Positions 45,249 to 53,963 of a DNA stretch of 64,000 nucleotides are shown piece after piece; the first letter of the stretch is position 1; each line of letters opens with the position of its first letter. The DNA comes from Bosea sp. RAC05 (GTDB taxonomy: Bacteria > Pseudomonadota > Alphaproteobacteria > Rhizobiales > Beijerinckiaceae). A program made the translations under genes and the position numbers. The stretch lies in NCBI RefSeq assembly GCF_001713455.1, contig NZ_CP016464.1, forward strand, positions 4,698,001 through 4,762,000, in the 5' to 3' direction. The notes under the pieces are model-generated. The model was not told the origin of the DNA, searched no databases, and saw only the letters and a list, made by a program, of their open reading frames with translations.

Positions 45249-45279
45249 CCTGCGCCTTGGCTGACGGACCCATCCCGAC

Positions 45280-46161
45280 ATGACCCTCGCGATCGACCGC
45301 AACGATCCGACGATCCTCGCCCATGCCGATCTCTACCGGCGTGAGATGGCGGTGAAGCGCCGGCAGACGCTGATCGGCGTCGCGATCTTCGCCGCCTGCG
45401 TGGTGGCCGCGGCGATCGGCTCGGAAGCAAACCCGGTCAAGTTCTTCGAGAACGTCTGGCGCTTCCCGAAATACATCCTCGACACGATGCCGACACTTCG
45501 GTTCGCGACCTTCGGCGCCGATATGGCGGAGTGGTTCTGGGGGCTCGAGGGCTGGCTCAAGCTGCTCTGGCAGACGATCCTGATCGCCTATACCGGCACC
45601 GTTCTGGGCGTTGTCGGCGGCTTCCTGCTCTGCTTCGTCGCGGCCGCCAATCTGGGCCGGTCGGGCTGGCTGCGCTTCGTCACCAAGCGCTATCTCGAAT
45701 TCTGCCGCACGGTGCCGGAACTCGTGTTCGCGCTGATCTTCGTCATCGCTTTCGGGCTCGGCCCCCTGCCCGGCGTGCTCGCCATCGCGATCCACACCAT
45801 GGGCGCGATGGGCAAGCTGTTCTCCGAGGTCGTCGAGAACATCGACATGAAGCCGGTCGACGGCCTCACCGCGACCGGGGCCGGCTGGTGGCAGGTCATC
45901 CGCTATGCGGTGGTGCCGCAGGTCCTGTCCAACTTCGCCAGCTATTCGCTGCTGCGCTTCGAGATCAATGTCCGCGGCGCCTCGATCATGGGCTTCGTCG
46001 GCGCCGGCGGGATCGGCCAGGATCTGATCGAGGCCATCCGCAAGTTCTACTTCACCGATGTCAGCGCGATCCTGCTGCTGATCATCGTCACCGTCATGCT
46101 GATCGACTACGGCACCGAGCGCCTGCGCCACGCGCTGCTCAGCCTGGAGCAAGGCAAATGA
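45280..46161 (+). CDS. phnE: phosphonate ABC transporter permease PhnE (first copy)
   Basis: A 293-residue inner-membrane permease with about six hydrophobic segments. The ABC-coupling EAA-like loop is visible (VDGLTATGAGWWQVIRYAVVPQV). VPELVFALIFVIAFGLGPLPG and GFVGAGGIGQDLIEAIRKF are standard PhnE segments. It forms a heterodimer with the second PhnE, whose ATG overlaps its stop codon by 4 bp. Confidence 0.94.
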   Translation: MTLAIDRNDPTILAHADLYRREMAVKRRQTLIGVAIFAACVVAAAIGSEANPVKFFENVWRFPKYILDTMPTLRFATFGADMAEWFWGLEGWLKLLWQTILIAYTGTVLGVVGGFLLCFVAAANLGRSGWLRFVTKRYLEFCRTVPELVFALIFVIAFGLGPLPGVLAIAIHTMGAMGKLFSEVVENIDMKPVDGLTATGAGWWQVIRYAVVPQVLSNFASYSLLRFEINVRGASIMGFVGAGGIGQDLIEAIRKFYFTDVSAILLLIIVTVMLIDYGTERLRHALLSLEQGK

Positions 46162-47012
46162 CCCTCGCCCTCTCCGCCTCCGACCGCGCCGCGCTGGCCG
46201 AACGTCACAAGGCCGCGATCGACGGTTCGCTGCGCACGCGCCTGACCACGATCGCCGTCGTCGTCGGTCTCGTGGGCCTGTTCGTCTACGGGCTATCGAC
46301 CCTGGAGGTCTCGTTCTGGCGTCTCGTCGGCGGCTTCGGCAATCTCGGCACCTTCGTCGTGCTGATGCTGCCGCCCGATCCCGGCTCGTGGGCGCGGGGC
46401 ATGCTCTTCTTCAAGGCCCTGATCGAGACCATCGCCATCGCCTTCCTCGGCACGATTCTGGCCGCGATCCTCGCCTTTCCGCTCGGCTTCCTCGCCGCCA
46501 AGAACGTCGTCGCCAACCGCGTCGTCCATTTCCTGGCACGTCGCTCGATGGACACGGTGCGCGGCGTCGATGCGCTGATCTGGGCGCTGATCTGGGTCAA
46601 TGTCGTGGGCCTGGGACCCTTTGCCGGCATGCTCGCCATCATGACCAGCGACATCGGCGCCTTCGGCAAGCTCTATTCGGAAGCCATCGAATCCGCCGAC
46701 CGCAAGCCGGTCGAGGGCGTCACTTCGCTGGGCGGCAACAAGCTCCACGAGATCCGCTTCGGCCTGATCCCGCAGGTCCTGCCGGTGATCGCGAGCCAGG
46801 TGCTCTACTACATCGAATCCAACACCCGCTCCTCGACCATCATCGGCATCGTCGGCGCCGGCGGCATCGGGCTCTATCTCGCCGAGACGATCCGCACGCT
46901 CGAATGGCAGCAGGTTTCCTTCCTGATCCTGCTGATCCTCGCCGCCGTCACCGCGATCGACTTCATTTCGGCCAAGCTGCGCTTCGCCATCATCGGCCAG
47001 CGCGCGACCTGA
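46158..47012 (+). CDS. phnE: phosphonate ABC transporter permease PhnE (second copy)
   Basis: A 284-residue permease paralogous to the preceding gene: same coupling loop (VEGVTSLGGNKLHEIRFGLIPQV) and GIVGAGGIGLYLAETIRTLEW. Two tandem, diverged phnE genes are common in Rhizobiales phn loci. Its ATG overlaps the first phnE stop (ATGA), so the two are translated together. A palindromic repeat follows and probably ends the transcript. Confidence 0.94.
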   Translation: MTLALSASDRAALAERHKAAIDGSLRTRLTTIAVVVGLVGLFVYGLSTLEVSFWRLVGGFGNLGTFVVLMLPPDPGSWARGMLFFKALIETIAIAFLGTILAAILAFPLGFLAAKNVVANRVVHFLARRSMDTVRGVDALIWALIWVNVVGLGPFAGMLAIMTSDIGAFGKLYSEAIESADRKPVEGVTSLGGNKLHEIRFGLIPQVLPVIASQVLYYIESNTRSSTIIGIVGAGGIGLYLAETIRTLEWQQVSFLILLILAAVTAIDFISAKLRFAIIGQRAT

Positions 47013-47023
47013 AGCCAACGCGT

Positions 47024-47131
47024 GTCATTCCGGGGCTTTGCACAGCAAGGAACCCGGAACCCACGATGCGGTGAGATCGTCCGGGTTGGCGCTCCGGCCG
47101 GGTTCGGCCCAGAGGGCCGCCCCGGAATGAC
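47024..47131. repeat. GTCAT...ATGAC palindromic repeat
   Basis: A 108-bp element with outer arms GTCATTCCGGGGC (47024-47036) and GCCCCGGAATGAC (47119-47131) and internal GC-rich inverted segments. It lies between the convergent second phnE and phnF genes. Confidence 0.8.
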
Positions 47132-47154
47132 AGGAGGCGCCATACGCCTGCCCG

Positions 47155-47922
47155 TCACTCCGCGAAGGGTTCGACCACCATCTCCATGCGCTCGCCGGCG
47201 AAGACGCTGCTGACCAGATGAATCGGCGTCAGGTCCGGGAGCGCATCGACGGCGACCGAGACCATCACCGGCGCCCCCGGCTCGACTTGCAACAGTTCGG
47301 CCTCGCGCTCGCTGGCGAGCCGGGCCGTCAGCCGCGTCGACAGGCGGACATAGTCGGTGATGCCATAGGCCTTCAGCGCCGCTGTCATCGAGGCTCCGCC
47401 TTCGCGAAAAGCTGCATCGAATTCAGGAAAGCGCGCGACCGACAGCCAGTGCGTGCCTGTGCCCATCGGCGTGCCGTCGGCCAGGCTCAACCCCTCGACG
47501 CGCCACAGCCGCGCGCCGTCCTCGAGCCCGAGGGTCGCGCAGGTCTCCGCCTCCCCCTCGACCTGCGCGGCCGACAGCATGCGGCTCGAGCCGACGAGCC
47601 CGAGCCGGCCGAGATTGGCCCGCATGCTGACGCGCCGGCCGAGCGGGTAGGCGACACGCCGTGGACTCACCTGCGTGCCGCGCCCCCGCGACACCGTGAC
47701 CAACCCCTGCTCGGCCAGATGCCGGAACGCCTGGCGCACCGTGTGGCGATGCACGCCATAGCGCTCCGCGAGCGCGGTGGCCGCCGGCAGCGTGTCGCCG
47801 GTGGCATGGTCGCCACGGGCGATCGCGGCGGACAGATCGTCGGCGATCCGGCGCCAGGCGGTCCCGCTGTCGGCCGCACCGGCATCGGCGCCCGGACCTT
47901 CGGTCAAAAAACTGTCATTCAA
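47155..47922 (-). CDS. phnF: phosphonate metabolism regulator PhnF (GntR/UTRA family)
   Basis: A 255-residue HutC/PhnF-type repressor. N-terminal winged helix (about residues 20-90, with GDTLPAATALAERYGVHRHTVRQAFRHLAEQGLV, quoted in part) and C-terminal UTRA ligand domain (LSVARFPEFDAAFREGGASM, PVMVSVAVDALPDLTPIHLVSS). It lies between the transport and catalytic phn units and is divergent from phnG. The only upstream start in frame is TTG at 47922; AGG lies about 10 nt upstream. It likely represses phnG onwards through the paired boxes in the gap. Confidence 0.9.
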   Translation of the reverse strand: MNDSFLTEGPGADAGAADSGTAWRRIADDLSAAIARGDHATGDTLPAATALAERYGVHRHTVRQAFRHLAEQGLVTVSRGRGTQVSPRRVAYPLGRRVSMRANLGRLGLVGSSRMLSAAQVEGEAETCATLGLEDGARLWRVEGLSLADGTPMGTGTHWLSVARFPEFDAAFREGGASMTAALKAYGITDYVRLSTRLTARLASEREAELLQVEPGAPVMVSVAVDALPDLTPIHLVSSVFAGERMEMVVEPFAE

Positions 47923-47969
47923 AATGTATAGACCTTTCTAGGTAGGCACCCTATTATAGTCTAGACATT
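47923..47969. promoter_or_regulatory. paired operator boxes between phnF and phnG
   Basis: AATGTATAGAC (47923-47933) and GTCTAGACATT (47959-47969) form an inverted repeat with one mismatch. Each holds a GTNTAGAC core, of which GTCTAGAC is a perfect palindrome; core centres are 33 bp apart. A TATTAT at 47952-47957 could be the phnG -10 element, so occupancy would block phnG. A CTGTCAT at 47912-47918 could be half of a PHO box. Confidence 0.6.
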
Positions 47970-47995
47970 CACCAACAGCCAGACGGCAGGCGACG

Positions 47996-48433
47996 ATGAC
48001 GGCACCGACCATCGACAGGCAGCGCTGGATGGCGATCCTCGCCCGCGCCAGCCGGGCAGAGATCGCCGAACTGGTCGGGCCAGAGCTGCCCCGCCACGAG
48101 CTGCTCAAGGCCCCCGAGACCGGAACGGTGATGGTCGAAGGCCGCGCCGGGGGCGCCGGCCGCCGCTTTAACCTCGGCGAGGCGACCGTGACGCGCTGCG
48201 TCGTCAGGCTCTCCGACGGGCCGATGGGCTTCTCCTATGCGCTGGGTCGCGACGCCCGCAAGGCGCGCCTCGCCGCCATCCTCGACGCCCGGCTCCAGCG
48301 CGAGGAGGCGACCTCGCCCCTGCACAGGGCCGTCAGTGACCTCGCCGCTCGCCAGGGCGCGGCTCGCGAGCTCGCCTCGCGCCAGGCCGCCGCGACCAAG
48401 GTCGATTTCTTCACTCTCGTCAGGGGCGCGTGA
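47996..48433 (+). CDS. phnG: phosphonate C-P lyase system protein PhnG
   Basis: A 145-residue PhnG, a structural subunit of the PhnGHIJ core complex that with ATP transfers methylphosphonate to ribose (PhnI activity needs G, H and L). Family segments: RQRWMAILARASRAEIAEL near the N-terminus, VEGRAGGAGRRFNLGEATVTRCVVRL in the middle (partly quoted), and the C-terminal AATKVDFFTLVRG. First gene of the catalytic operon; its stop overlaps the phnH ATG (TGATG). Confidence 0.94.
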   Translation: MTAPTIDRQRWMAILARASRAEIAELVGPELPRHELLKAPETGTVMVEGRAGGAGRRFNLGEATVTRCVVRLSDGPMGFSYALGRDARKARLAAILDARLQREEATSPLHRAVSDLAARQGAARELASRQAAATKVDFFTLVRGA

Positions 48434-49035
48434 TGGCGGCCGACACCCTCATCGGCGCGGGCTTCACCGACCCCGTCTTCCAGTCCCAGGCCGCCTTCCG
48501 CGCCTTGCTCGGCGCCCTGTCGGAGCCCGGCACGCGGCAGGTCATCAGTGGCGGCATCGCGCCGCCCGAGGGACTGCATGCGGCGACGGCGACCGCCCTC
48601 CTGACGCTGGCGGATTACGAGACGCCGATCTGGCTGCCGTCTGCGCTGCGCGACGGCCCGGCCGGCGCCTGGCTGCGCTTCCATTGCGGAGCGGCCCTCG
48701 TCGAGGAACCGCGCCGGGCCGCCTTCGCCGTCATCGACGGTGCCGCACCGGCGCCGCGGCTGACGGATTTCGATCCGGGCAACGACCAGTTCCCCGATCG
48801 GTCGACGACGATCATCGTGCAATGCGCCGCCTTCCACGGCGGCGAGGCGGTGACCCTCTCGGGCCCCGGCATCGCGACCCGGCGCGAGATCGCCCCGGCG
48901 GGGTTGCGGCCGGGCTTCTGGGCCGAGGTCGCGGCCAACAACGCCGCCTACCCGCTCGGCGTCGATCTGCTGCTGGCCCATGGCGACAGCGTCATCGGCC
49001 TGCCGCGCTCCACGCAAATCGGAGGGGCGGCCTGA
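48433..49035 (+). CDS. phnH: phosphonate C-P lyase system protein PhnH
   Basis: A 200-residue PhnH, a PLP-transferase-like fold without PLP, part of the C-P lyase core. Typical segments: GFTDPVFQSQAAFRALLGAL, FHGGEAVTLSGPGI and NNAAYPLGVDLLLAHGD. ATG at 48433 overlaps the phnG stop; a GTG at 48430 would add one residue. Its stop overlaps phnI by one base. Confidence 0.93.
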   Translation: MAADTLIGAGFTDPVFQSQAAFRALLGALSEPGTRQVISGGIAPPEGLHAATATALLTLADYETPIWLPSALRDGPAGAWLRFHCGAALVEEPRRAAFAVIDGAAPAPRLTDFDPGNDQFPDRSTTIIVQCAAFHGGEAVTLSGPGIATRREIAPAGLRPGFWAEVAANNAAYPLGVDLLLAHGDSVIGLPRSTQIGGAA

Positions 49036-50183
49036 TGTATGTCGCGGTCAAAGGCGGCGAAGCCGCCATCCTCGCCACCCATGAGCGCGTCGCGGAAGCG
49101 CGCCGCGGCGACGCGGCCGTTCCGGAGATCAGCGTCGCCCAGATCCGCGAGCAGCAGGCGCTGGCCTGCGCGCGCGTCATGAACGAAGGCTCGCTCTATG
49201 ACGCCGATCTCGCGGCGCTGGCTCTGAAGCAGGCGCAGGGCGACGTCATCGAGGCCGCCTTCCTGATGCGTGCCTATCGCACCACCCTGCCCCGTTTCGG
49301 CTCGTCGGAGCCGGTGGACACCGCGAAGATGGCGATCCGCCGCCGCGTCTCGGCAACCTACAAGGATCTGCCCGGTGGGCAGGTGCTTGGCCCGACCTAC
49401 GACTACACCCACCGGCTGTTCGATTTCGCGCTGATGGACAACGAAGGCGGATCAGGCCTGGATGCGGCAGGCAATGCCCGGCTCGAGCCCGAGCATGACG
49501 GCCTTCACGCCCCCCTCGACGCCCACATGCCCCGCGTGCCCGACATCCTCGGCGCCGAGGGGCTGATGGAGCCCGAGGTTGCGCCCGAGGGCGACCCTCG
49601 CCCCTTCGACCTGACCCGCGAGCCGGTCTCCTTCCCGGCCGACCGCGACGTCCGCCTGCAGGCGATGGCGCGCGGCGACGAGGGCTTCCTGCTCGGGCTC
49701 GGCTATTCCGTCCAGCGCGGCTTCGGCGGCAACCATCCCTTCGTCGGCGAGATCCGCGTCGGCGAGGTCTCGGTCGAGTTCGTGCCCGAGGAGTTGGGCT
49801 TCGCGGTCGATCTCGGCGAGATCACCCTGACCGAATGCCAGATGGTCAACCAGTTTGCCGGCTCAAAGGACGTTCCGCCGCAGTTCACCCGCGGCTACGG
49901 CCTGGCCTTCGGCCATAGCGAGCGCAAGGCCATGTCGATGTCGCTCGTCGACCGCGCCCTCAAGGCCCGCGAATTCGGCGAGGCGGCCGAGTACCCGGCG
50001 CAGCAGGACGAGTTCGTCCTCTACCACTCCGACAATGTCGAGGCGGCGGGCTTCGTCGAGCATCTGAAGCTGCCGCACTATGTCGACTTCCAGGGCGAGC
50101 TCGAACTGATCCGCCGCATCCGCCGCGAGCGCGAGGCGCGCCTCGCAGCCGAACCCGAGACGCTGCCGGAGGCCGCGGAATGA
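49035..50183 (+). CDS. phnI: alpha-D-ribose 1-methylphosphonate 5-triphosphate synthase subunit PhnI
   Basis: A 382-residue PhnI, the nucleosidase-type core subunit that attaches methylphosphonate to the ribose triphosphate of ATP with release of adenine. Family segments: MYVAVKGGEAAILATHE, YDADLAALALKQAQGDVIEAAFLMRAYRTTLPR (partly quoted), and SVQRGFGGNHPFVGEIRVGE. The C-terminal tail is Arg/Glu-rich. Its stop and the phnJ ATG overlap by 4 bp. Confidence 0.95.
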   Translation: MYVAVKGGEAAILATHERVAEARRGDAAVPEISVAQIREQQALACARVMNEGSLYDADLAALALKQAQGDVIEAAFLMRAYRTTLPRFGSSEPVDTAKMAIRRRVSATYKDLPGGQVLGPTYDYTHRLFDFALMDNEGGSGLDAAGNARLEPEHDGLHAPLDAHMPRVPDILGAEGLMEPEVAPEGDPRPFDLTREPVSFPADRDVRLQAMARGDEGFLLGLGYSVQRGFGGNHPFVGEIRVGEVSVEFVPEELGFAVDLGEITLTECQMVNQFAGSKDVPPQFTRGYGLAFGHSERKAMSMSLVDRALKAREFGEAAEYPAQQDEFVLYHSDNVEAAGFVEHLKLPHYVDFQGELELIRRIRREREARLAAEPETLPEAAE

Positions 50184-51112
50184 CCGTTCACCAGACCCTG
50201 CCGGGCGACGACGCCAGCCCCGCCTACAACTACGCCTATCTCGACGAGCAGACGAAGCGGATGATCCGCCGCGCCTTGCTCAAGGCCGTGGCCGTGCCGG
50301 GCTATCAGGTGCCGTTCGGCTCGCGCGAGATGCCGCTCGCCCGCGGCTGGGGCACTGGCGGCATCCAGGTCACGGCGGCGATCATCGGGCCCCAGGACAC
50401 GCTGAAGGTCATCGACCAGGGCGCCGACGACACCACCAACGCCGTCTCGATCCGCCGCTTCTTCGAGAAGACCGCCGACGCCCGCACCACGGAAGCCACC
50501 GAGCAGGCCACGATCATCCAGACCCGCCACCGCGTCCCCGAGGCACCGCTCCAGGCCGGTCAGATCATGGTCTACCAGGTCCCCCAGCCGGAACCGCTGC
50601 GCAAGCTCGAGCCGCGCGAGGCCGAGACGCGGAAGATGCACGCCTGGGCCGAATACGGGCTGATGCAGGTGAAGCTCTACGAGAACATCGCCCGCTTCGG
50701 CGAGGTCACGACGACCTATGACTATCCGGTCATGATCAACGGCCGCTACATCATGGCGCCCTCGCCCATCCCCAAATTCGACAACCCGAAGATGCACATG
50801 TCGCCGGCGCTCCAGCTCTTCGGCGCCGGCCGCGAGAAGCGCATCTATGCGCTCCCGCCCCACACCAGCGTGCGCAGCCTCGATTTCGAGGACCACCCCT
50901 TCCGGATCCAGAGCTGGAACGAGCCCTGCGCGCTCTGCGCCGCCACCGACAGCTATCTCGACGAGGTCGTGATCGACGACCAGGGCAGCCGAATGTTCGT
51001 CTGCTCGGACAGCCACCATTGCGAGACGCGTCGCGCCGCCGGCCATCGCGGCGCGATGCTGGGCGATGCGGCGGCGAGCGGGCTGGTCGCCAGCGAGGAG
51101 AGCACGTCATGA
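50180..51112 (+). CDS. phnJ: carbon-phosphorus lyase PhnJ (radical SAM-like)
   Basis: A 310-residue PhnJ, the enzyme that breaks the C-P bond using an iron-sulfur cluster and S-adenosylmethionine. The unusual CX2CX21C cluster motif is intact (C250, C253, C275) and a further conserved Cys (C281) follows in CSDSHHCETRR. N-terminal segment YNYAYLDEQTKRMIRRALLKAVAVPGYQVPF (partly quoted) is characteristic. The catalytic core therefore appears functional. It overlaps phnI and phnK by 4 bp each. Confidence 0.96.
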   Translation: MTVHQTLPGDDASPAYNYAYLDEQTKRMIRRALLKAVAVPGYQVPFGSREMPLARGWGTGGIQVTAAIIGPQDTLKVIDQGADDTTNAVSIRRFFEKTADARTTEATEQATIIQTRHRVPEAPLQAGQIMVYQVPQPEPLRKLEPREAETRKMHAWAEYGLMQVKLYENIARFGEVTTTYDYPVMINGRYIMAPSPIPKFDNPKMHMSPALQLFGAGREKRIYALPPHTSVRSLDFEDHPFRIQSWNEPCALCAATDSYLDEVVIDDQGSRMFVCSDSHHCETRRAAGHRGAMLGDAAASGLVASEESTS

Positions 51113-51915
51113 CCCTCCACGTCTCCCCACCCGACACCGTCCTCGAACCCGCCCCGCTGCTCTCCGCCGCCGGCGTCTCGCGCTTCTATGGCGAGCGCAT
51201 CGGCTGTGAGGGCGTCTCCTTCGACCTCTGGCCGGGCGAGGTGCTCGGCATCGTCGGCGAATCCGGCTCCGGCAAATCGACCCTGCTGCGCTGCCTCGCC
51301 GGCATCGACCGTCCCGACGAGGGCGAGGTGCTGTTCCGCGGCGGGTCGGCGCCGCTCGACATCTACTCGGTGCCCGAGCAGGAGCGCCGGCAGCTGATGC
51401 GCACCGCCTGGGGCATCGTCCACCAGAACCCGCGCGACGGCCTGCGCATGGATGTCTCGGCCGGCGGCAATGTCGGCGAACGGCTGATGGACCGCGGCGA
51501 CCGCCACTACGGCCAGATCCGCGAGCGCGCGCTCGACTGGCTCGCCCGCGTCGAGATCGCCGGTGCCCGCATCGACGACCGGCCGCGCCAGTTCTCGGGC
51601 GGCATGCAGCAGCGCCTGCAGATCGCCCGGGTGCTCGTCTCGGAACCCCGCCTCGTCTTCATGGACGAGCCGACCGGCGGCCTCGACGTCTCGGTCCAGG
51701 CCCGCCTGCTCGACCTGCTGCGCGTGCTGGTCCGCGATCTCGGCCTGGCGGCGATCATCGTCACGCACGACCTCGCCGTGGCGCGGCTTCTCACCGACCG
51801 GCTGATGGTGATGAAGGACGGCCATGTCGTCGAGCAGGGCCTGACGGATCAGGTTCTCGACGACCCGCACCACGCCTACACGCAGCTCCTCACCTCGGCA
51901 GTGCTGACCGTATGA
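51109..51915 (+). CDS. phnK: C-P lyase ATP-binding protein PhnK
   Basis: A 268-residue ABC-type ATPase that binds the C-P lyase core and is not a transporter. Walker A GESGSGKST, signature FSGGMQQRLQIARVL, Walker B FMDEPTGGLD, H-loop VTHDLAV. The PhnK-specific WGIVHQNPRDGLRMDVSAGGNVGERLM (partly quoted) is clear. It overlaps phnJ by 4 bp; its stop codon overlaps the ATG of a 69-codon ORF. Confidence 0.95.
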   Translation: MTLHVSPPDTVLEPAPLLSAAGVSRFYGERIGCEGVSFDLWPGEVLGIVGESGSGKSTLLRCLAGIDRPDEGEVLFRGGSAPLDIYSVPEQERRQLMRTAWGIVHQNPRDGLRMDVSAGGNVGERLMDRGDRHYGQIRERALDWLARVEIAGARIDDRPRQFSGGMQQRLQIARVLVSEPRLVFMDEPTGGLDVSVQARLLDLLRVLVRDLGLAAIIVTHDLAVARLLTDRLMVMKDGHVVEQGLTDQVLDDPHHAYTQLLTSAVLTV

Positions 51916-52121
51916 GCGGCTTCATCCAGCCCCAATGGTCGGGTTTCGGCGCTCGGGCCGTCCCGAGCCCCGTCTCCGGCGAGGCGGACCGGCAGCCGAG
52001 CGGGCTGGATGTCGAACGGACCCTGCTGGGCCGGCCGGCCAAGGCCGCTCCGCCGCGGAACACCTCGACCACCCAACGCACGCCCGTCACGCCGGCGTCA
52101 CCGCCACCCTCCAAGGCCTGA
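51912..52121 (+). CDS. 69-residue ORF between phnK and phnL, function unknown
   Basis: Its ATG overlaps the phnK stop (ATGA) and its TGA lies 4 nt before the phnL ATG, exactly as the other genes of this operon are coupled. Without it, phnK and phnL would be 210 bp apart in an operon whose other gaps up to the DUF1045 gene are negative or nearly zero. The product is Pro/Ser/Thr-rich with no hydrophobic segment (starts [18 protein letters not shown], ends [12 protein letters not shown]) and I recognise no family. The DNA also holds a hairpin (GCTCGGG-CCGT-CCCGAGC, 51951-51968) inside an outer CCAGCCC/GGGCTGG pair, so a structured spacer translated in passing is the alternative. Confidence 0.45.
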   Translation: MSGFIQPQWSGFGARAVPSPVSGEADRQPSGLDVERTLLGRPAKAAPPRNTSTTQRTPVTPASPPPSKA

Positions 52122-52125
52122 TCCC

Positions 52126-52824
52126 ATGACCACGATGATTCGCGTCGAGAACGTCACCAAGGCCTTCACCCTGCACAACCAGGGCGGCGTCCGGCTGCCC
52201 GTCTTCGACGACGTCAATTTCAGCGTCGAGGCCGGCGAGGCCCTCGTGCTCGCGGGCGCATCCGGCGCCGGCAAGTCGAGCCTGCTGCGCATCCTCTACG
52301 GCAACTACCTGCCGAGCGCGGGCCATATCCACATCACCCATGCGGGCCGTCCCGTGGACATCGTCACCGCCGTTCCGCGCACGGTGCTGGACATCCGCCG
52401 CCGCACGCTCGGCTTCGTCTCGCAGTTCCTGCGCGTGATCCCGCGCGTCAGCGCGCTCGACATCGTGCGCGACCCGCTTCTGGCGCGCGGCATCTCTCCG
52501 GATCAGGCGAGCGAACGGGCCAAGGCGATGCTCGCCCGGCTCAACCTGCCCGAGCGCCTCTGGAACCTCGCCCCGGCGACCTTCTCCGGCGGCGAGCAGC
52601 AGCGCGTCAACATCGCGCGTTCCTTCGTCGACCCCTCCGCCATCATGCTGATCGACGAGCCGACCGCCTCGCTCGACGCCGCCAACCGCGACGTCGTGGT
52701 CGAACTGATCGCGGAAGCCCGTACCAATGGCTCCGCCATCGTCGGGATTTTCCACGACGAGGCCGTGCGCGAGAAGGTCGCGACGCGCTATCTCGACATC
52801 ACCGCTTTCCGGAAGGCCGCCTGA
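52126..52824 (+). CDS. phnL: C-P lyase ATP-binding protein PhnL
   Basis: A 232-residue ABC-type ATPase, second nucleotide-binding partner of the C-P lyase core. Walker [10 protein letters not shown], signature [15 protein letters not shown], Walker [12 protein letters not shown]-loop GIFHDE. PhnL-typical segments are [20 protein letters not shown] and [14 protein letters not shown]. Its stop overlaps the phnM ATG by one base. Confidence 0.95.
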   Translation: MTTMIRVENVTKAFTLHNQGGVRLPVFDDVNFSVEAGEALVLAGASGAGKSSLLRILYGNYLPSAGHIHITHAGRPVDIVTAVPRTVLDIRRRTLGFVSQFLRVIPRVSALDIVRDPLLARGISPDQASERAKAMLARLNLPERLWNLAPATFSGGEQQRVNIARSFVDPSAIMLIDEPTASLDAANRDVVVELIAEARTNGSAIVGIFHDEAVREKVATRYLDITAFRKAA

Positions 52825-53963
52825 TGCAGACCGTTCTGACCAATGCCCGCCTGATCCTCGAGGACGAGATCGTCACGGGCACGATCGCCTTCGAGAACGG
52901 CGTCATCACGGCCGTCGACCAGGGGCTCTCGTCGCTGCCGGGGGCGGTCGACGCGGGCGGCGACTATGTCGCGCCCGGCCTCGTCGAGATGCACACCGAC
53001 AACATGGAAAAGCACTTCATGCCGCGGCCCAAGGTCTTCTGGCCGAACGGGCTCGCCGCCGCGCTGGTCCATGACGCGCAGATGGCGGCGGCCGGCGTGA
53101 CCACGGTCTATGACGCGATCTGCGCCGGCACGCCCTTCTCCGCCAAGGATTACCGCAAGGACATCTTCGCCGATGTCATGACCTCGCTCGCCCAGGGCCA
53201 GGCGGAAGGCGTCTTCCGCATCGACCACCGCATCCACATGCGCTGCGAGCTGACGAGCCCCGACCTGCTCAGGGACATCGAGCCCTATCAGGACGATGCG
53301 CTCGTGCAGCTGGTCTCGCTGATGGACCACACCCCGGGCCAGCGCCAGTGGCGCAACATCGAGCACCTGCGGACCTATGCCGTCGGCAACGGCAAGACCG
53401 AGGCCGAGTTCGAGGAGGACGTCGCCACCCGCCAGCAGGAGGGCGCCGCCAATGTCTCCAGCAACTGGCAGGCGGTGGTCGCGCTCTTCAGCGCCCGCGG
53501 CATCCCGATCGCGACCCATGACGACACCACGATCGAGCACGTCGAGGAGGGCCTCGCCTCGGGTGCGGTGATCTCGGAATTCCCGACCACGGTCGAGGCC
53601 GCCGCCGCCGCCAAGCAGCGCGGGCTCGCGACGATCGCCGGCGCGCCGAACGTCGTGCGCGGCGGCTCGCATTCCGGCGGCGTCTCGGTCTCCGAACTGG
53701 CCGAGAAGGGGCTGCTCGACGGCCTCTCCTCCGACTATGTGCCCGCCAGCCTGCTCCAGGCCGTGCTCAAGCTCCACAACGACCATGGACTCGGTCTGCC
53801 CGACGCCATGGGCATGGTCACCTGGAAGGTTGCCGACATCCTCGGCCTGAAGGATCGCGGCCATCTCAAGACCGGGCTGCGGGCGGATCTCGTCCGCTTC
53901 AGGGCGCTGGGACCGACGCCCGTGATCGCGGCCGTCTGGTCGAAGGGCGAGCGCGCGTTTTGA
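52824..53963 (+). CDS. phnM: alpha-D-ribose 1-methylphosphonate 5-triphosphate diphosphatase PhnM
   Basis: A 379-residue amidohydrolase-superfamily enzyme that removes pyrophosphate from ribose 1-methylphosphonate 5-triphosphate before PhnJ acts. Metal-site and family motifs: VEMHTDNMEKHFMPRPKVFW, later ATHDDTTIEHVEEG, and APNVVRGGSHSGGVS. Its stop overlaps the TTG start of the next gene (TTGA). Confidence 0.95.
   Translation: MQTVLTNARLILEDEIVTGTIAFENGVITAVDQGLSSLPGAVDAGGDYVAPGLVEMHTDNMEKHFMPRPKVFWPNGLAAALVHDAQMAAAGVTTVYDAICAGTPFSAKDYRKDIFADVMTSLAQGQAEGVFRIDHRIHMRCELTSPDLLRDIEPYQDDALVQLVSLMDHTPGQRQWRNIEHLRTYAVGNGKTEAEFEEDVATRQQEGAANVSSNWQAVVALFSARGIPIATHDDTTIEHVEEGLASGAVISEFPTTVEAAAAAKQRGLATIAGAPNVVRGGSHSGGVSVSELAEKGLLDGLSSDYVPASLLQAVLKLHNDHGLGLPDAMGMVTWKVADILGLKDRGHLKTGLRADLVRFRALGPTPVIAAVWSKGERAF

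Noticed and set aside
16444..47131. Palindromic repeats as a CRISPR array
   Set aside because: Copies are kilobases apart with different internal sequences, no regular spacers and no cas gene.
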